Positions 52,024 to 62,169 of a stretch of 64,000 bases of DNA are shown one piece after another; positions within the stretch are counted from its first letter, which is position 1, and each line of letters opens with the position of its first letter. The notes beneath the pieces are model-generated. The model was not told the origin of the DNA. It ran no database searches and worked only from the letters and a program-made list of their open reading frames with translations. The stretch spans positions 496,001 through 560,000 of the forward strand of contig OZ251229.1 in the NCBI GenBank assembly GCA_965240325.2. Direction: 5' to 3'. A program made the translations under genes and the position numbers. The DNA comes from Rebecca billardiae RCC1528. Lineage: Eukaryota; Haptophyta.

Positions 52024-53310
52024 CTATCGCGTGGGGCGCCGCTTCGACGTCTTCGCGAGCAGTTTGTTCTGTCTGATCCGCTCGAGGATGGCGGTCCGGT
52101 TGTACTCGATCCAGTTGCGCTCGAAGAGCGCAGCTCTGTTCGCGCTCATCGCGGTCGCGATGGCCAGTTCTGCCTGCGATGCGCCCGGGTGGGCAGTGGC
52201 AGCGTGCTCCGCAAGCAGCTGGTGCATGTCCTTCCCCCAGAAACCGAACGAGCCATTCGGGCACCGCAGCGGCGAGGGGATCTCGGTCGGCGGGTAGGCC
52301 CTCTGCTGCTGCGGGAAGAGGCTGCGAATGAGCTTGTTGTTGAGCACGTGGTACACGCGCGACTGCTGCAGGAAGTGCGCGTCGTCCTTGTACCGCAGGC
52401 TGTTGGGCCAGCCGTAGGTCATGGCCTCCGTGATCTGGCCCGCCTCGAAGATGCCCGCGAACGGCGCGAAATGGCGCAGGGCCTCGTCATCCAGGACGGG
52501 CGCGCGGGTCGGGCGCGTCTGCCGTGTGGTGGTCTTCCACACCACGCACGGGGCTGCCTTCTGCGCTGCGCGCGCAAACTCGCCCCAGTCAAAGCCGTCC
52601 ACCGGCCACAGACCCATGTTGAGGATGAGCACGTGCGGGTGGAAGCGCTTCACCACCTCCGTCAGCACCTTCGTGACGCTCATGTCCTGCCGCACCCCCT
52701 TCAAGTCACGTATGCGCTCGATCACCTCGCCGCTCCAGTCGGGCGGCTCGGCGCCAAACTCGCCGCGCATGTGCACGTGCACGTCGTGCGTCGCGCCGTA
52801 CACGGTGATGTGGCTCACGTTCACGTTGCACGCGGGGAGATGGAAGTAGCGGTTCTCTAGGTTGACACCGCTGTAGATGGGAAACCCCGGGTGGCAGTCG
52901 CACCGCTCCTCCGGGGAGAGCTCGTAATGGGTCCCGACCATGTGCGCAGTTCGTGCGTCCGAGATCCTTTGCCAATTCGACCACGACTTGTACACGCACG
53001 GCTCGAACGGCTGGCGTCGGAACCACGAGTGGTTCTTGCCGAATTTGAGCCTGTACACGAGGTCGAGGTACTGGTACCTCGTCAGAGAGTCCCCGACGAA
53101 GAAGATGTTGGTGTCTCGCGGGATACACGGGCAGTTGCTCCCGATCTCGTCCGCGTCACAAATGCAGCACGCTTCGCCATCGCCGAGGACATGCGGCGTC
53201 GCGCGCAGCGGGGGTAGCCGGATCGGGGCGGCGCCGACCCTTGCAGCGCGCGCGCAGGCGAGCGCTATTAGAAATAGGCGACGCGGGAGCGTTTCCAGCA
53301 TGGAGGCCAT
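52024..53310 (-). CDS. PC-esterase/SGNH-type surface protein (GDS esterase family)
   Basis: 428 residues from the ATG at 53310, no intron. Residues 1-28 are a signal peptide (basic, then Leu-Phe-Leu-Ile-Ala-Leu-Ala). The catalytic block is Phe-Phe-Val-Gly-Asp-Ser-Leu-Thr-Arg (GDS at 73-75, Ser nucleophile). The second block, Lys-Asp-Asp-Ala-His-Phe near 307-311, supplies Asp-x-x-His. Both are as in the PC-esterase (DUF231/TBL, CASD1-like) family, which adds or removes O-acetyl groups on glycans. Between them is a Thr-Thr-Thr-Arg-Gln conserved strand. Cys-rich N-terminal part (Cys-Cys-Ile-Cys) and Asn-x-Ser sites fit a secreted or Golgi lumenal protein. A 3' fragment of the gene lies at 48895. 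Head-to-head with the hydrolase gene. Confidence 0.8.
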   Translation of the reverse strand: MASMLETLPRRLFLIALACARAARVGAAPIRLPPLRATPHVLGDGEACCICDADEIGSNCPCIPRDTNIFFVGDSLTRYQYLDLVYRLKFGKNHSWFRRQPFEPCVYKSWSNWQRISDARTAHMVGTHYELSPEERCDCHPGFPIYSGVNLENRYFHLPACNVNVSHITVYGATHDVHVHMRGEFGAEPPDWSGEVIERIRDLKGVRQDMSVTKVLTEVVKRFHPHVLILNMGLWPVDGFDWGEFARAAQKAAPCVVWKTTTRQTRPTRAPVLDDEALRHFAPFAGIFEAGQITEAMTYGWPNSLRYKDDAHFLQQSRVYHVLNNKLIRSLFPQQQRAYPPTEIPSPLRCPNGSFGFWGKDMHQLLAEHAATAHPGASQAELAIATAMSANRAALFERNWIEYNRTAILERIRQNKLLAKTSKRRPTR

Positions 53311-53430
53311 TGATTCCCCGTGCTGGCGGAGGTGGCTCACCGTTCGCCCCTGTGCCTGGCCAGTGCGGCGCGGCGGCGTTCAGCCGGTACCGGACGACGT
53401 CCCTTCGCGATCTGAGATCTCAGATCGGCG
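53311..53430. promoter_or_regulatory. Divergent promoter, PC-esterase-like / hydrolase
   Basis: 120 bp between outward-facing ATGs. It contains the partial palindrome GATCTGAGATCTCAGATC at about 53409-53426. Confidence 0.4.
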
Positions 53431-54087
53431 ATGGCGGGAGCCGTCGTCCACGACGTGGAGACAAAGCTTGGGAGGGTGGCTGTCAAGGCGCTCGGGGCCG
53501 AAAGTTCGCCACCCTTCCTCGCCCTCAGTGGGTTGGGCAGGCGCGGCCATGGTCCTGACTGGGAGGCAGCGGGTGTTGTATCCCACCTGTCAACCTCGCA
53601 CCGAGTGATCCTCCCCGACCCGCACTCCAACCCGCGCACCGCGCCGTCCCTGGGCGAGTTTGCGGCAGTTCTCACGTGCACGACGCTGGGAGGGATGTGG
53701 CGGGGGCCGACGCGCGAAGAGTGGCTCTTAGACTTGCTGCCTGCTCCCACACGCGAAAAGCCAGTGGTGCTCGCTGGCCATTCTTGGGGAGGCGGTGCAG
53801 CTGCACGGCTTGCAGCCGCCCGCCCGGAGCACGTGTCCAGGCTGGTGCTCGTGTCTCCGGACGTCGAGTGGAGCGTCGCGCGCCGGTGTTGGTCGATTCC
53901 GACGCTACTGCTGTGGGCGAAAGACGATCTGATCAACCCGTACATCTGGACGTCGCGCTGGTGGGGGCATCCGAACTTGACCCACATCGCCACGCCCACA
54001 GGCGGCCACAACGTGCTACAGTCACACGCGGAGTTGATCTCGGCATGGCTCAAGGAGCAGGACGCGCGTGAGGCAAGCGATGGATGA
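53431..54087 (+). CDS. Alpha/beta hydrolase
   Basis: 218 residues from the ATG at 53431, no intron. The nucleophile elbow is Ala-Gly-His-Ser118-Trp-Gly-Gly-Gly, followed by the helix Ala-Ala-Ala-Arg-Leu-Ala. The acid is in Trp-Ala-Lys-Asp-Asp (165-166) after the strand Pro-Thr-Leu-Leu-Leu-Trp. The base is His193 in Gly-Gly-His. The early strand has Leu-Ala-Leu-Ser-Gly-Leu-Gly, the oxyanion region, and there is no lid insertion. This is a compact serine hydrolase, most similar in shape to small esterases or dienelactone-type enzymes. Substrate unknown. No signal peptide, so cytosolic. Confidence 0.85.
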   Translation: MAGAVVHDVETKLGRVAVKALGAESSPPFLALSGLGRRGHGPDWEAAGVVSHLSTSHRVILPDPHSNPRTAPSLGEFAAVLTCTTLGGMWRGPTREEWLLDLLPAPTREKPVVLAGHSWGGGAAARLAAARPEHVSRLVLVSPDVEWSVARRCWSIPTLLLWAKDDLINPYIWTSRWWGHPNLTHIATPTGGHNVLQSHAELISAWLKEQDAREASDG

Positions 54088-54999
54088 TATTAGCGTGCCA
54101 GGTGGGGCCGACGCTTGTGGCGGCAGCCGCAAGCGCCAAGCCCGTGGATACAAGAGGGCCATGCGGGTAACCTTGTCAGTCTCGGACCGTCGTCAGGCCC
54201 GCGGTCCGGTGCCTGGAGAGCCACCGCCCCGTAACGCCCCCGACGGCGCCGCCGCCGACGCTCAGCTGCTGACGAGTTCAAGACCAAGTCTCGCGCTCGA
54301 GCGGGCACGGCCGCCGGCGCCGCCGCTGGCAGTGTCAACGGGCTAGCTGGCCTCGGGGCGGGCGGTTGACACTTGACTGCTCCGTGCCAAGGCCTGACCC
54401 GCGGACGCGCCGCCCGCGCTGGCGCGCACGCTGCGGTCGCGGTCTCGCGGAGCTCGACTCATGTCTCATAACTCATCTCATCACAGACTCATGCAGTCAC
54501 ACAGCACACTCACCGCTGAGCCGTCACGGCAGGCCGCGTCACGGGCAACAGTACCCGGCCTCTACCGTGACCGGGTATTGTGACTTAAAGTACTATTAAT
54601 AAGTACAGTAAAGTACTAAGTCTTACTACTACTTGTCAAGTACTACTACGCGTCTATTCTAAGTAGTCTAACTACAGAGTACAGTCTCTGTCTACAGTGC
54701 TAGCAGCCTAGCTCTGAAGTCTGAAGCTCATCCCGGTCCGAGCAATGAATGAATAATGATCATTGACAATCGGACTCATTGGCGGACTTCAGTCTTCACT
54801 CTTCCGACGGATCGGCCATCGGGGGCTTCGGGCCGCTTCGGGGCTCACATCGGCGATGAGACAGACATCGGGTGCTGCGCGGCAATATCGTCGCGCGGTC
54901 ACTTGCTACTGATGGCCCAATGAGGAGCGAATCAAGCCTGACGACGCAGTGTCACAGTATCACCGTCAGTCAGGTCAGGTGAGCGGCGGGATCAGACGT
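54088..54999. other. Convergent intergenic region, no gene seen
   Basis: Holds the 3' ends of the hydrolase (plus) and beta-tubulin (minus). It includes GTACTAC/AAGTAC-rich low-complexity DNA at 54580-54700. No RNA gene recognised. Confidence 0.5.
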
Positions 55000-56521
55000 T
55001 TAGTACTCCTCACCCTCCTCCTCGTCGAACTCACCCTCCTCCTCAGCGGACGCGTCCTGGTACTGCTGGTACTCGGACACGAGATCGTTGAGGTTCGACT
55101 CGGCCTCGGTGAACTCCATCTCGTCCATGCCCTCGCCCGTGTACCAGTGGAGGAACGCCTTGCGGCGGAACATGGCGGTGAACTGCTCGGAGATGCGCTT
55201 CATCACCTCCTGCATGCACGTCGAGTTGCCGACGAACGCGACGGCCATCTTGAGGCCCTTCGGCGGGATGTCGCAGATCGACGACTTGATGTTGTTCGGG
55301 ATCCACTCGACGAAGTAGGACGAGTTCTTGTTCTGCACGTTAAGCATCTGCTCGTCCACCTCCTTGGTCGACATGCGGCCGCGGAAGAGCGCCGCCGCCG
55401 TCAGGTAGCGGCCGTGGCGCGGGTCGGCGGCGGCCATCATGTTCTTTGCGTCGAACATCTGCTGCGTGAGCTCCGGCACGGTGAGCGCGCGGTACTGCTG
55501 CGAGCCACGCGACGTGAGCGGCGAGAAGCCGATCATGAAGAAGTGCAGACGCGGGAAAGGCACGAGGTTGACGCCCATCTTGCGCAGGTCGCTGTTGAGC
55601 TGGCCCGGGAAGCGCAGGCAGCACGTCGACGACGACATCACGGCGGCGACGAGGTGGTTCAGGTCGCCGAACGTCGGAGTCGTCAGCTTGAGCGTGCGGA
55701 AGCAGATGTCATACAGCGCCTCGTTGTCGAGCAGCAGGCACTCGTCCGAGTTCTCCACCAGCTGGTGCACCGAGAGCGTCGCGTTGTACGGCTCGACGAC
55801 GGTGTCCGACACCTTGGGCGACGGGAAGACAGAGTAGGTGGCCATGATGCGGTCGGGGTACTCCTCGCGGATCTTCGAGATGAGGAGTGTGCCCATGCCC
55901 GAACCCGTGCCGCCGCCCATCGAGTGCGTGATCTGGAAGCCCTGCAGGCAGTCGCACGACTCCGCCTCCTTGCGCACGACGTCGAGCACCGCGTCAATCA
56001 GCTCGGCGCCCTCCGTGTAGTGGCCCTTGGCCCAGTTGTTGCCAGCGCCCGACTGGCCGAAGACGAAGTTATCCGGGCGGAAGATCTGGCCGAACGGCCC
56101 CGAGCGCACCGAGTCCATGGTGCCCGGCTCGAGGTCCATCAGGATCGCGCGCGGCACGTACCGGCCGCCGGTCGCCTCATTGTAGTACACGTTGATGCGC
56201 TCGAGCTGGAGGTCCGAATCGCCGTGGTACGTGCCGGTCGGGTCGACACCGTGCTCATCCGAGATCACCTCCCAGAACTTTGCGCCGATCTGGTTGCCGC
56301 ACTGGCCGCCCTGGATGTGCACGATCTCACTGCGCGGCGCCGGTTGCAAGGAGCGCGCCCGCGTGGGGGGGGGCAGGCAGGTGAGCGGCGGCGAGGGAGC
56401 GAGCGGCGGCGACGGAGGGCAGTGGCCGCGCACTCGCGGAGGTGTGCGCCTGCCCGCCAAGCTCACGGCGCGCCCGCACGCGCCGCCCGAGGCTCGCGAG
56501 GCGTCGCGCAACGCACCGCAT
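55000..56521 (-). CDS. TUBB: Beta-tubulin
   Basis: Two exons: 56517-56521 (only 5 bases, ATGCG) and 55000-56329, joined across a 187-bp intron (GTGCGT donor, GCGCAG acceptor) to give 444 residues beginning Met-Arg-Glu-Ile. The ATG is preceded by CCACC. Diagnostic parts: Gly-Gly-Gln-Cys-Gly-Asn-Gln-Ile-Gly near residue 10, the GTP loop [10 protein letters not shown] near 140, [11 protein letters not shown], and the acidic tail ending Glu-Glu-Gly-Glu-Glu-Tyr. It polymerises with alpha-tubulin into cytoplasmic and axonemal microtubules. The Met-Arg-Glu-Ile tetrapeptide is the known co-translational autoregulation signal of tubulin mRNA. The C-terminal Tyr on beta is typical of algae. Confidence 0.98.
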
Positions 56522-57006
56522 GGTGGCTGTCGGTTGCGGAGCAGCTGAGGGCGAGGGGTAAAGCTCGAGCCGCGCGGCGAAAGCCGCGGACCACCCGGGT
56601 GCGCCGCCGCCGGTAACAGAAGCTGGCGGATTTGCCAACGAGCGCAGAACGAGGGCGGCGAGCCTTTGACCGTGCCCGATCAGTGAGCGGTGTGGTGAGC
56701 TCGCAGATGAATCTGATGCAATGTCTGATGATATGATCGAATAGCACCCCACGGGGCACGGGGCACATGCGTTCCGAGGCCCGCCCACAGAGCCGCTCGA
56801 TTTGAAAAGCGGCCGATCAGGCTTCGTCAAATACTCGCACTGGCGGCCCAACTTTGTCCGGCGAGCGGTGGAAACCGACAACGCCCAATCGGTGGGCAAC
56901 TACCGGACAACCTGCCCGGACTTTTCTCACGCGAGGCGATCGTCGGCCGCAAGCTCTTTGACGCGTCATACAGCGCCGCAGCTGCGGAGAGCTGCCTGTG
57001 GTCGCG
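56522..57006. promoter_or_regulatory. Divergent upstream region, beta-tubulin / TPP2
   Basis: 485 bp between two outward-facing genes; holds both promoters. No TATA box near either start. No other gene is seen in it. Confidence 0.4.
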
Positions 57007-60000
57007 ATGCCGCCAGCCGCAGCCGGACCGAGCGCGGCGGAAGTGCCCAAGGAGGAGATCGGCGCGGCGGCGTTCGTGCGCTCCAACCCGCGCTTCGACG
57101 GCCGCGGCGTCATCGTCGGCGTGTTTGACACGGGCGTCGACCCGGCGGCGCCCGGCCTGCAGACGACCACGGAAGGCAAGCCCAAGATTCTCGACCTCGT
57201 GGACTGCACGGGCTCGGGCGACGTCGATACGAGCGCGACGGCCGACCCGTCCGCCGACGGCACGCTCAAGGGGCTCACAGGCCGCACGCTCACGCTGCCG
57301 CGCTCGTGGCCGCCGATCGCGTCGGGCGAGTCGTACCACCTCGGCACCAAGTTTGCGTTCGAGCTGTACCCGCGCGGGCTCGTGACGCGCGTGAAGCAGG
57401 AGCGCAGGAAGGCGTTCGACGAGGCTCACCGCCGCGCGCTCGCCCAGGTGCAGGCCGAGCTCGCCGCCGCGGCCGCCTCGCCCGCCTCGCCCTCGCCGCC
57501 CTCGCCCTCGGTCGCCAAGCGCGCGGAGGACGAGCGCAAGGCGCGCGTCGCGCTGCTCGAGCGGATGGAGAAGGCGCACGACGACGTGGGCCCGCTGTAC
57601 GACGTGGTGGCGTACCTCGACGCCGCGGGCGTCTGGCGCGCGTGCCTCGACACCTCGGAGGCGGGCGACCTCGCGTCGTGCGCGCTGCTCGCGCCGTACC
57701 GCGCCGAGCGTCGGCACGGCACGCTGGACGCCGCCTCGCTGCTCTCGTACTCGCTCGACGTGCTGGCGGACGGCGCGCGCGTGTCGATCTGCGTGGACGC
57801 GGGCGCGCACGGCACCCACGTCGCGGGCATCATCGGCGCGCACTTCCCCGACCGCGCCGAGCTCAACGGCGTCGCGCCCGGCTGCCAGCTGATCGGCTTC
57901 AAGATTGGCGACACGCGGCTCGGCTCGATGGAGACGGGCGAGTCGCTGGTGCGCGCGCTGGGCGCGGCGCTGGAGCGCGGGTGCCACGTGGTCAACCTGA
58001 GCTACGGCGAGTACGCCCACGTGGACAACTACGGCCGCTTCACCGCGATGGCCGAGGACGCCGTGCACAAGCACGGGCTGGTGTTCGTGACGTCCGCGGG
58101 CAACAACGGGCCGGCGCTCTCGACGTGCGGCGCGCCCGGCACCTCCGAGTGCGCGATCGCCGTGGGCGCTTTCGCGTCGGCGGCGATGATGGGGCCGCAG
58201 TACTCGCTGCGCGCGCCGCTGCCCGACATCCAGTACACCTGGTCCTCCCGCGGGCCCAACGTCGACGGCGCGCTCGGCGTGAACATCTCCGCGCCCGGCG
58301 GCGCGATCGCGCCCGTGCCCAACTGGACCCTGCAGGCGCGCCAGCTGATGAACGGCACGTCGATGGCGGCGCCAAACGCGTGCGGCGGCGTGGCGCTGCT
58401 GCTCTCGGCGCTGCTCGCGCGCGGCGCCGAGTGGAACCCCGCGCTCCTCCGCCGCGCCATCGAGAACTCCGCCGCGCAGGCGCCGAACGCGACCGGCGGC
58501 GGCCTCGAGCGCTGGAGCCTCGGCGCCGGGCTGCTCGACGTGGGCGGCGCACACGAGTGGCTGCGCGCGCGCGGCGGCGGCGCGCACGCGCACGTGCGGT
58601 ACGCGGTGCGCGCGACGCTGCACGGCGTCGGCGCCGCCGCCGCCTCCGCCGCGTCGCACCTCGCCGCCACCTCCGCCGGCGGCGCCCGCGGCGTGTACCT
58701 GCGCGAGCCGCAGCACGCGTGCGCGGACACGGTCGTGGCCGACGTGCTGGTGAGCCCCACGCTGCCCGAGTCGCGGCCCAACTCCGAGAAGGTGGCGGTG
58801 GACGTGGCGGTGGCGCTGCGCCCGTCGGCGCCATGGCTCTCGTGCGCGCCGCACCTCGCGCTCACCCACGGCGGCAAGTCGTTCCAGCTCAAGCTCAACC
58901 TCAGCGCGCTGCCGCCGGGCGCGCACTACGCGCACGTCGCCGGCTTCGACTCGGAGGCTGAGGCGGACGGGCCGCTCTTCACGGTGCCGGTCACGGTGTG
59001 CAGGCCGCACGTCAACCTGCTGGCGCGCGGCGGCGGCGCGCGCGGCGGCGGCGGCGCGGCCGACTCGCCGTGCTGCGCCGAGTTCGACGCCATCCCGTTC
59101 CACCCCGGCCACATCGAGCGCCGCTTCGTCGTGCCGCCGGCGGGCGCGACCTGGGCGACCGTCCGGCTGAGCGTGCGCGCGGCGGCGCGCTCCGACGGCG
59201 GCGCCGAGCCTCGGCTCTTTGTGCTGCACACGGCGCAGCTGCTGCCGCAGGTAGCGGTGGGGAGGAGCGAGTCGGTCTCGCGCGTGCAGCTGCCGCTGCC
59301 CGCCGCGTCCGAGCCCGCCGCCGAATTCACCAAGTCCATCGCCGTCGAGGGCGGCGTCACGCTCGAGCTGTGCGTCGCGCAGTGGTGGTCGGCGCTCGGC
59401 GACGCGCTCGTCTGCGTGCGCGTCGAGTTCCACGGGCTGGTGCCTGAGAGCGCGCGCGTGCTGCTGGACGGCCGCGAGCCGTTCACGCCGCTGCGCGTGC
59501 ACGCGCCGTTCAGGCGCACGGCGCTCGAGCCGGAGGGCAGCCTGGGCACGCTGCGCCGCGCCGTGCGCCCCTCGTCCGCCAAGCTCCACCCGCCGTGCGC
59601 GCCGAGCAAGGGCTGCCCCGGCCGCGGCGACGTGTGGCCGGGCGCGCGCACGTCGTACGAGTACGTGCTGGCGTATCGCTTCAGCCTCAAGGACGCGGCC
59701 GAGGCGGTCACCGTGCGCTTCCCCGCGCTGAACGGCGCGCTGTACGACTCGCCGTACGAGGCGCAGCTGCACGCGCTCTTTGACGGGCACAGGCGCGTGC
59801 TCGCGTGGGGCGACTACTACGGCGGCACGAGCAAGGTGCCGGCGGGCGAGGCGGAGGTGCGGCTGTGCGTGCGGCACGAGTGCGCCGCCTTCCTCGAGCG
59901 GCTTCGCGCGATGCCCGCCATCCTCGAGATCAAGCTGAAGGACGCGATCAAGCTCGAGTTCGCGCACTCGCGCGCGGCGGCGCTCGGCGAGCCCGCGCTC

Positions 60001-61428
60001 GCGGCCGCCAAGCCGCCGCTGCGCATGGGCCTCGAGGCGGGCGCGCGCGCGCAGCTGTACGTGCTCGCGCCGGCCGCGCCCGAGCTCGCTGAGCCGGGCG
60101 ACACGCTCGAAGGCACGTTCACGCTCGCCAAGGCCGGCGTCGAGGCGGGCGGCTCGGGCAAGCGCCCCTCCGGCTGGGCCGTCGTGATGCTCGTGCCGCC
60201 CGCACCACCCAAGAAAGAGACGCAGCCGCCCGACGTGCCGCCCAAGCCGCCGGCGCCGCCCGCGCCGCCCAAGCCGCCGGCGCCGCCCGCGCCCGCCGAG
60301 GACGACGAGACGTCGGAGGCGCGGATGGCGCAGGCGGTGCGCGACCTCCGGCTCGCGCAGCTCGGCAGGCTCACGGCCAAGTGCAAGGCGGAGGCGGGGG
60401 GCGCCGCGCCCGCCGGCGCGCCCGCCGACGCGGGCTCCGCGGCCGCGCACGGCCCGAGCGCGCGCGAGCGCTACGACGCGCTCTTCGCGGAGCTGCGCGC
60501 AGAGCTGGAGCGCGTCGAGGCGGCCGGCGGCGCGAGTGGCGCGCGCGCGGACGCCGCGGCGCCCGGCGCCGTCCCGGACAAGCCCCTGCTCCCGCTGCTC
60601 GCAGCGCACGCGGCGCACCTGGACGCGCTGGCGGCGCGCGAGGACGGCGCGGCGCTGCGCGCGGTCGTGCACGCCGCGGGTGACGTCGTCGCGCAGGTCG
60701 ACACGCTGCGGCTGGTACGCGGAGCAGCGCGCGCGGCGCGCGCCGCGCCGGTGCCGTGCGCGCGCTCGCCCACGCGTGCGCCCTCGTGCGCCCGCCCTCG
60801 CCCACGATGCAGGCGGCCGCCTTCGGCGTCACCGTGGACGCGGACGACCCGGTGCGCCAGAAGCAGCGGCAGGCAGCAGACGAGCACAAGAAGGTGCGGC
60901 GCAGGATCGAAACGAGCCCTTCCAGCCTCCCGCCCGCCCACACGCAGATGGGGCGCGGCGGCGCGCGCCGAGCGCGCGGCGCAGCCCCGCGCGCGCAGCG
61001 GCGATTCTGACGGGCGGCGTGTGGCGTCCCGGCGTGCCCCGCGCGCCATTGCGCAGATGCTGGTGGACGCGCTCTCGCTCAAGGCGCTCGCCCTCGCTGA
61101 CCTGCACAAGCTCGCGGCCAAGGCGGCTGCGGCCGATGCGCTCGACGAGCTCGACAGCGGCGTGAGCGAGCTCCACCGCTGGGCCGCCCCGGCGGAGCAC
61201 ACGCGCGTACTGATGGCGTGGCATCGCGCGCACGGCCGACTGGCCCTCGCGCTCACCGCGCTGGAGGAGCAGCTCGGCAAGGAGAAGGGCACGCCTGCCA
61301 AGGCGGACGTTGAGCAACGCGTGCCGCTGCTGCGCGCGCTCGGGTGGGGGCACCTGGCGGATAGCATCGAGGCGCAGCTCGTGCGCAACTACCCGCTTGG
61401 GTACCCGCCGGTGTTCAACCGCCCCTAG
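57007..61428 (+). CDS. TPP2: Tripeptidyl-peptidase II (subtilisin family)
   Basis: Three exons: 57007-60714, 60813-60893 and 61057-61428, with introns of 98 bp (GTACGC) and 163 bp (GTGCGG), giving 1386 residues against about 1250 in animals. The start is the ATG at 57007. The catalytic triad is visible: Asp41 in Val-Phe-Asp-Thr-Gly-Val-Asp, His268 in His-Gly-Thr-His-Val-Ala-Gly, Ser452 in Asn-Gly-Thr-Ser-Met-Ala-Ala-Pro, plus the oxyanion Asn in Ser-Ala-Gly-Asn-Asn-Gly-Pro. The long Asp-His insert is the family hallmark. C-terminal parts build the giant spindle complex. A Pro/Lys-rich linker (about 1064-1100) is extra. TPP2 removes N-terminal tripeptides from proteasome products in the cytosol. 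The last two introns lie in the helical tail and restore Val-Asp-Ala-Leu ... Lys-Ala-Leu-Ala. Confidence 0.95.
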   Translation: MPPAAAGPSAAEVPKEEIGAAAFVRSNPRFDGRGVIVGVFDTGVDPAAPGLQTTTEGKPKILDLVDCTGSGDVDTSATADPSADGTLKGLTGRTLTLPRSWPPIASGESYHLGTKFAFELYPRGLVTRVKQERRKAFDEAHRRALAQVQAELAAAAASPASPSPPSPSVAKRAEDERKARVALLERMEKAHDDVGPLYDVVAYLDAAGVWRACLDTSEAGDLASCALLAPYRAERRHGTLDAASLLSYSLDVLADGARVSICVDAGAHGTHVAGIIGAHFPDRAELNGVAPGCQLIGFKIGDTRLGSMETGESLVRALGAALERGCHVVNLSYGEYAHVDNYGRFTAMAEDAVHKHGLVFVTSAGNNGPALSTCGAPGTSECAIAVGAFASAAMMGPQYSLRAPLPDIQYTWSSRGPNVDGALGVNISAPGGAIAPVPNWTLQARQLMNGTSMAAPNACGGVALLLSALLARGAEWNPALLRRAIENSAAQAPNATGGGLERWSLGAGLLDVGGAHEWLRARGGGAHAHVRYAVRATLHGVGAAAASAASHLAATSAGGARGVYLREPQHACADTVVADVLVSPTLPESRPNSEKVAVDVAVALRPSAPWLSCAPHLALTHGGKSFQLKLNLSALPPGAHYAHVAGFDSEAEADGPLFTVPVTVCRPHVNLLARGGGARGGGGAADSPCCAEFDAIPFHPGHIERRFVVPPAGATWATVRLSVRAAARSDGGAEPRLFVLHTAQLLPQVAVGRSESVSRVQLPLPAASEPAAEFTKSIAVEGGVTLELCVAQWWSALGDALVCVRVEFHGLVPESARVLLDGREPFTPLRVHAPFRRTALEPEGSLGTLRRAVRPSSAKLHPPCAPSKGCPGRGDVWPGARTSYEYVLAYRFSLKDAAEAVTVRFPALNGALYDSPYEAQLHALFDGHRRVLAWGDYYGGTSKVPAGEAEVRLCVRHECAAFLERLRAMPAILEIKLKDAIKLEFAHSRAAALGEPALAAAKPPLRMGLEAGARAQLYVLAPAAPELAEPGDTLEGTFTLAKAGVEAGGSGKRPSGWAVVMLVPPAPPKKETQPPDVPPKPPAPPAPPKPPAPPAPAEDDETSEARMAQAVRDLRLAQLGRLTAKCKAEAGGAAPAGAPADAGSAAAHGPSARERYDALFAELRAELERVEAAGGASGARADAAAPGAVPDKPLLPLLAAHAAHLDALAAREDGAALRAVVHAAGDVVAQVDTLRLVRGAARAARAAPVPCARSPTRAPSCARPRPRCRRPPSASPWTRTTRCARSSGRQQTSTRRCGAGSKRALPASRPPTRRWGAAARAERAAQPRARSGDSDGRRVASRRAPRAIAQMLVDALSLKALALADLHKLAAKAAAADALDELDSGVSELHRWAAPAEHTRVLMAWHRAHGRLALALTALEEQLGKEKGTPAKADVEQRVPLLRALGWGHLADSIEAQLVRNYPLGYPPVFNRP

Positions 61429-61863
61429 ACCCTCAGCGCCGCCCCCACTTCTCGGAGCCGGCCGCCGCCAATCCACGTCCACGTGCGCGCACGCAACATG
61501 TACGCTACTACATTGCCGCGATCAGCACGTTTAGCGCGGGGCACCGGTTGCAGTCGCGCCGGACCACGACCGGTGTAGATTGAAGATAGAGTCCGGGATT
61601 GTGGCTTGACTTAATTGGTTGGCTGACTGCTTGATGACGAACGAATACATTCGTCGCTTGCCAGATTGCATATTGAGATGGCCACGTGGTAACGGTGCGT
61701 ATTTCTTTTGGCGCGCGGGGAAAAGACCCCCCTCCCAAAAAGCCCGCTTCGAGAGCCGATCGAGAGCGGGCGCGGCTGCGGCAAGCTTTTCAGCTTGCCC
61801 GGTGCGCTCGGCCGCTCCAGACAGGCGCGAAGCGCGTCGGTCGGCGGCTGCGCGTTTTCGGCC
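61429..61863. other. Intergenic, likely 3' UTR and next promoter
   Basis: No gene seen between the TPP2 stop and the small acidic-protein gene. An AT-richer stretch (61560-61690) separates two GC-rich ones. Confidence 0.5.
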
Positions 61864-62169
61864 ATGTCGGCACCCGACGGTAGCAAGAAGCGCAAGAAGG
61901 AGGATGACACGAAAATCAGCGAGAAGGCGGGCAAGTGGGCGGAGGAGTTTTCCACCCTAGGCGAGGATGACCAGTACACATATCTGGAGGAGATCGCGCC
62001 GCGCATGACTAGGATGCACCTGCAATTCTTGCAGGGTATCATCGGGTTCGACGAGGACGACGAGGAGGGCGAGGGCGAGTTTGACGACGAGGACGGGGAG
62101 GAGGATGACGACGAGGACGAGGACGAGGACGGCGAGGATGGCGCGGAAGAGGAGGAGGAGGACGCATAA
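61864..62169 (+). CDS. Small acidic protein with a beta-TrCP D-domain-like helix
   Basis: 101 residues from the ATG at 61864; earlier in-frame starts give a Ser/Arg-rich leader that looks untranslated. Residues 1-20 are Lys-rich (Lys-Lys-Arg-Lys-Lys, a possible nuclear signal). Residues 25-62 form an amphipathic helix pair (Trp-Ala-Glu-Glu-Phe ... Asp-Asp-Gln-Tyr-Thr-Tyr-Leu-Glu-Glu ... Arg-Met-Thr) with the same spacing as the dimerisation (D) helix of beta-TrCP/Cdc4-type F-box proteins. From about 64 the tail is almost only Asp/Glu/Gly, as in histone-binding or nucleolar acidic proteins. No F-box or WD40 is present, so it is not an F-box protein itself. Function unknown; histone or ribosomal-protein chaperoning is a guess from composition. 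Confidence 0.7.
   Translation: MSAPDGSKKRKKEDDTKISEKAGKWAEEFSTLGEDDQYTYLEEIAPRMTRMHLQFLQGIIGFDEDDEEGEGEFDDEDGEEDDDEDEDEDGEDGAEEEEEDA

Noticed and set aside
54949-56616. 555-codon plus-strand frame over beta-tubulin
   Set aside because: Antisense of tubulin; it has no independent motif.
56827-60672. 1281-codon minus-strand frame over TPP2
   Set aside because: Shadow of a GC-rich gene; no domains, while the plus strand has the complete subtilisin triad.
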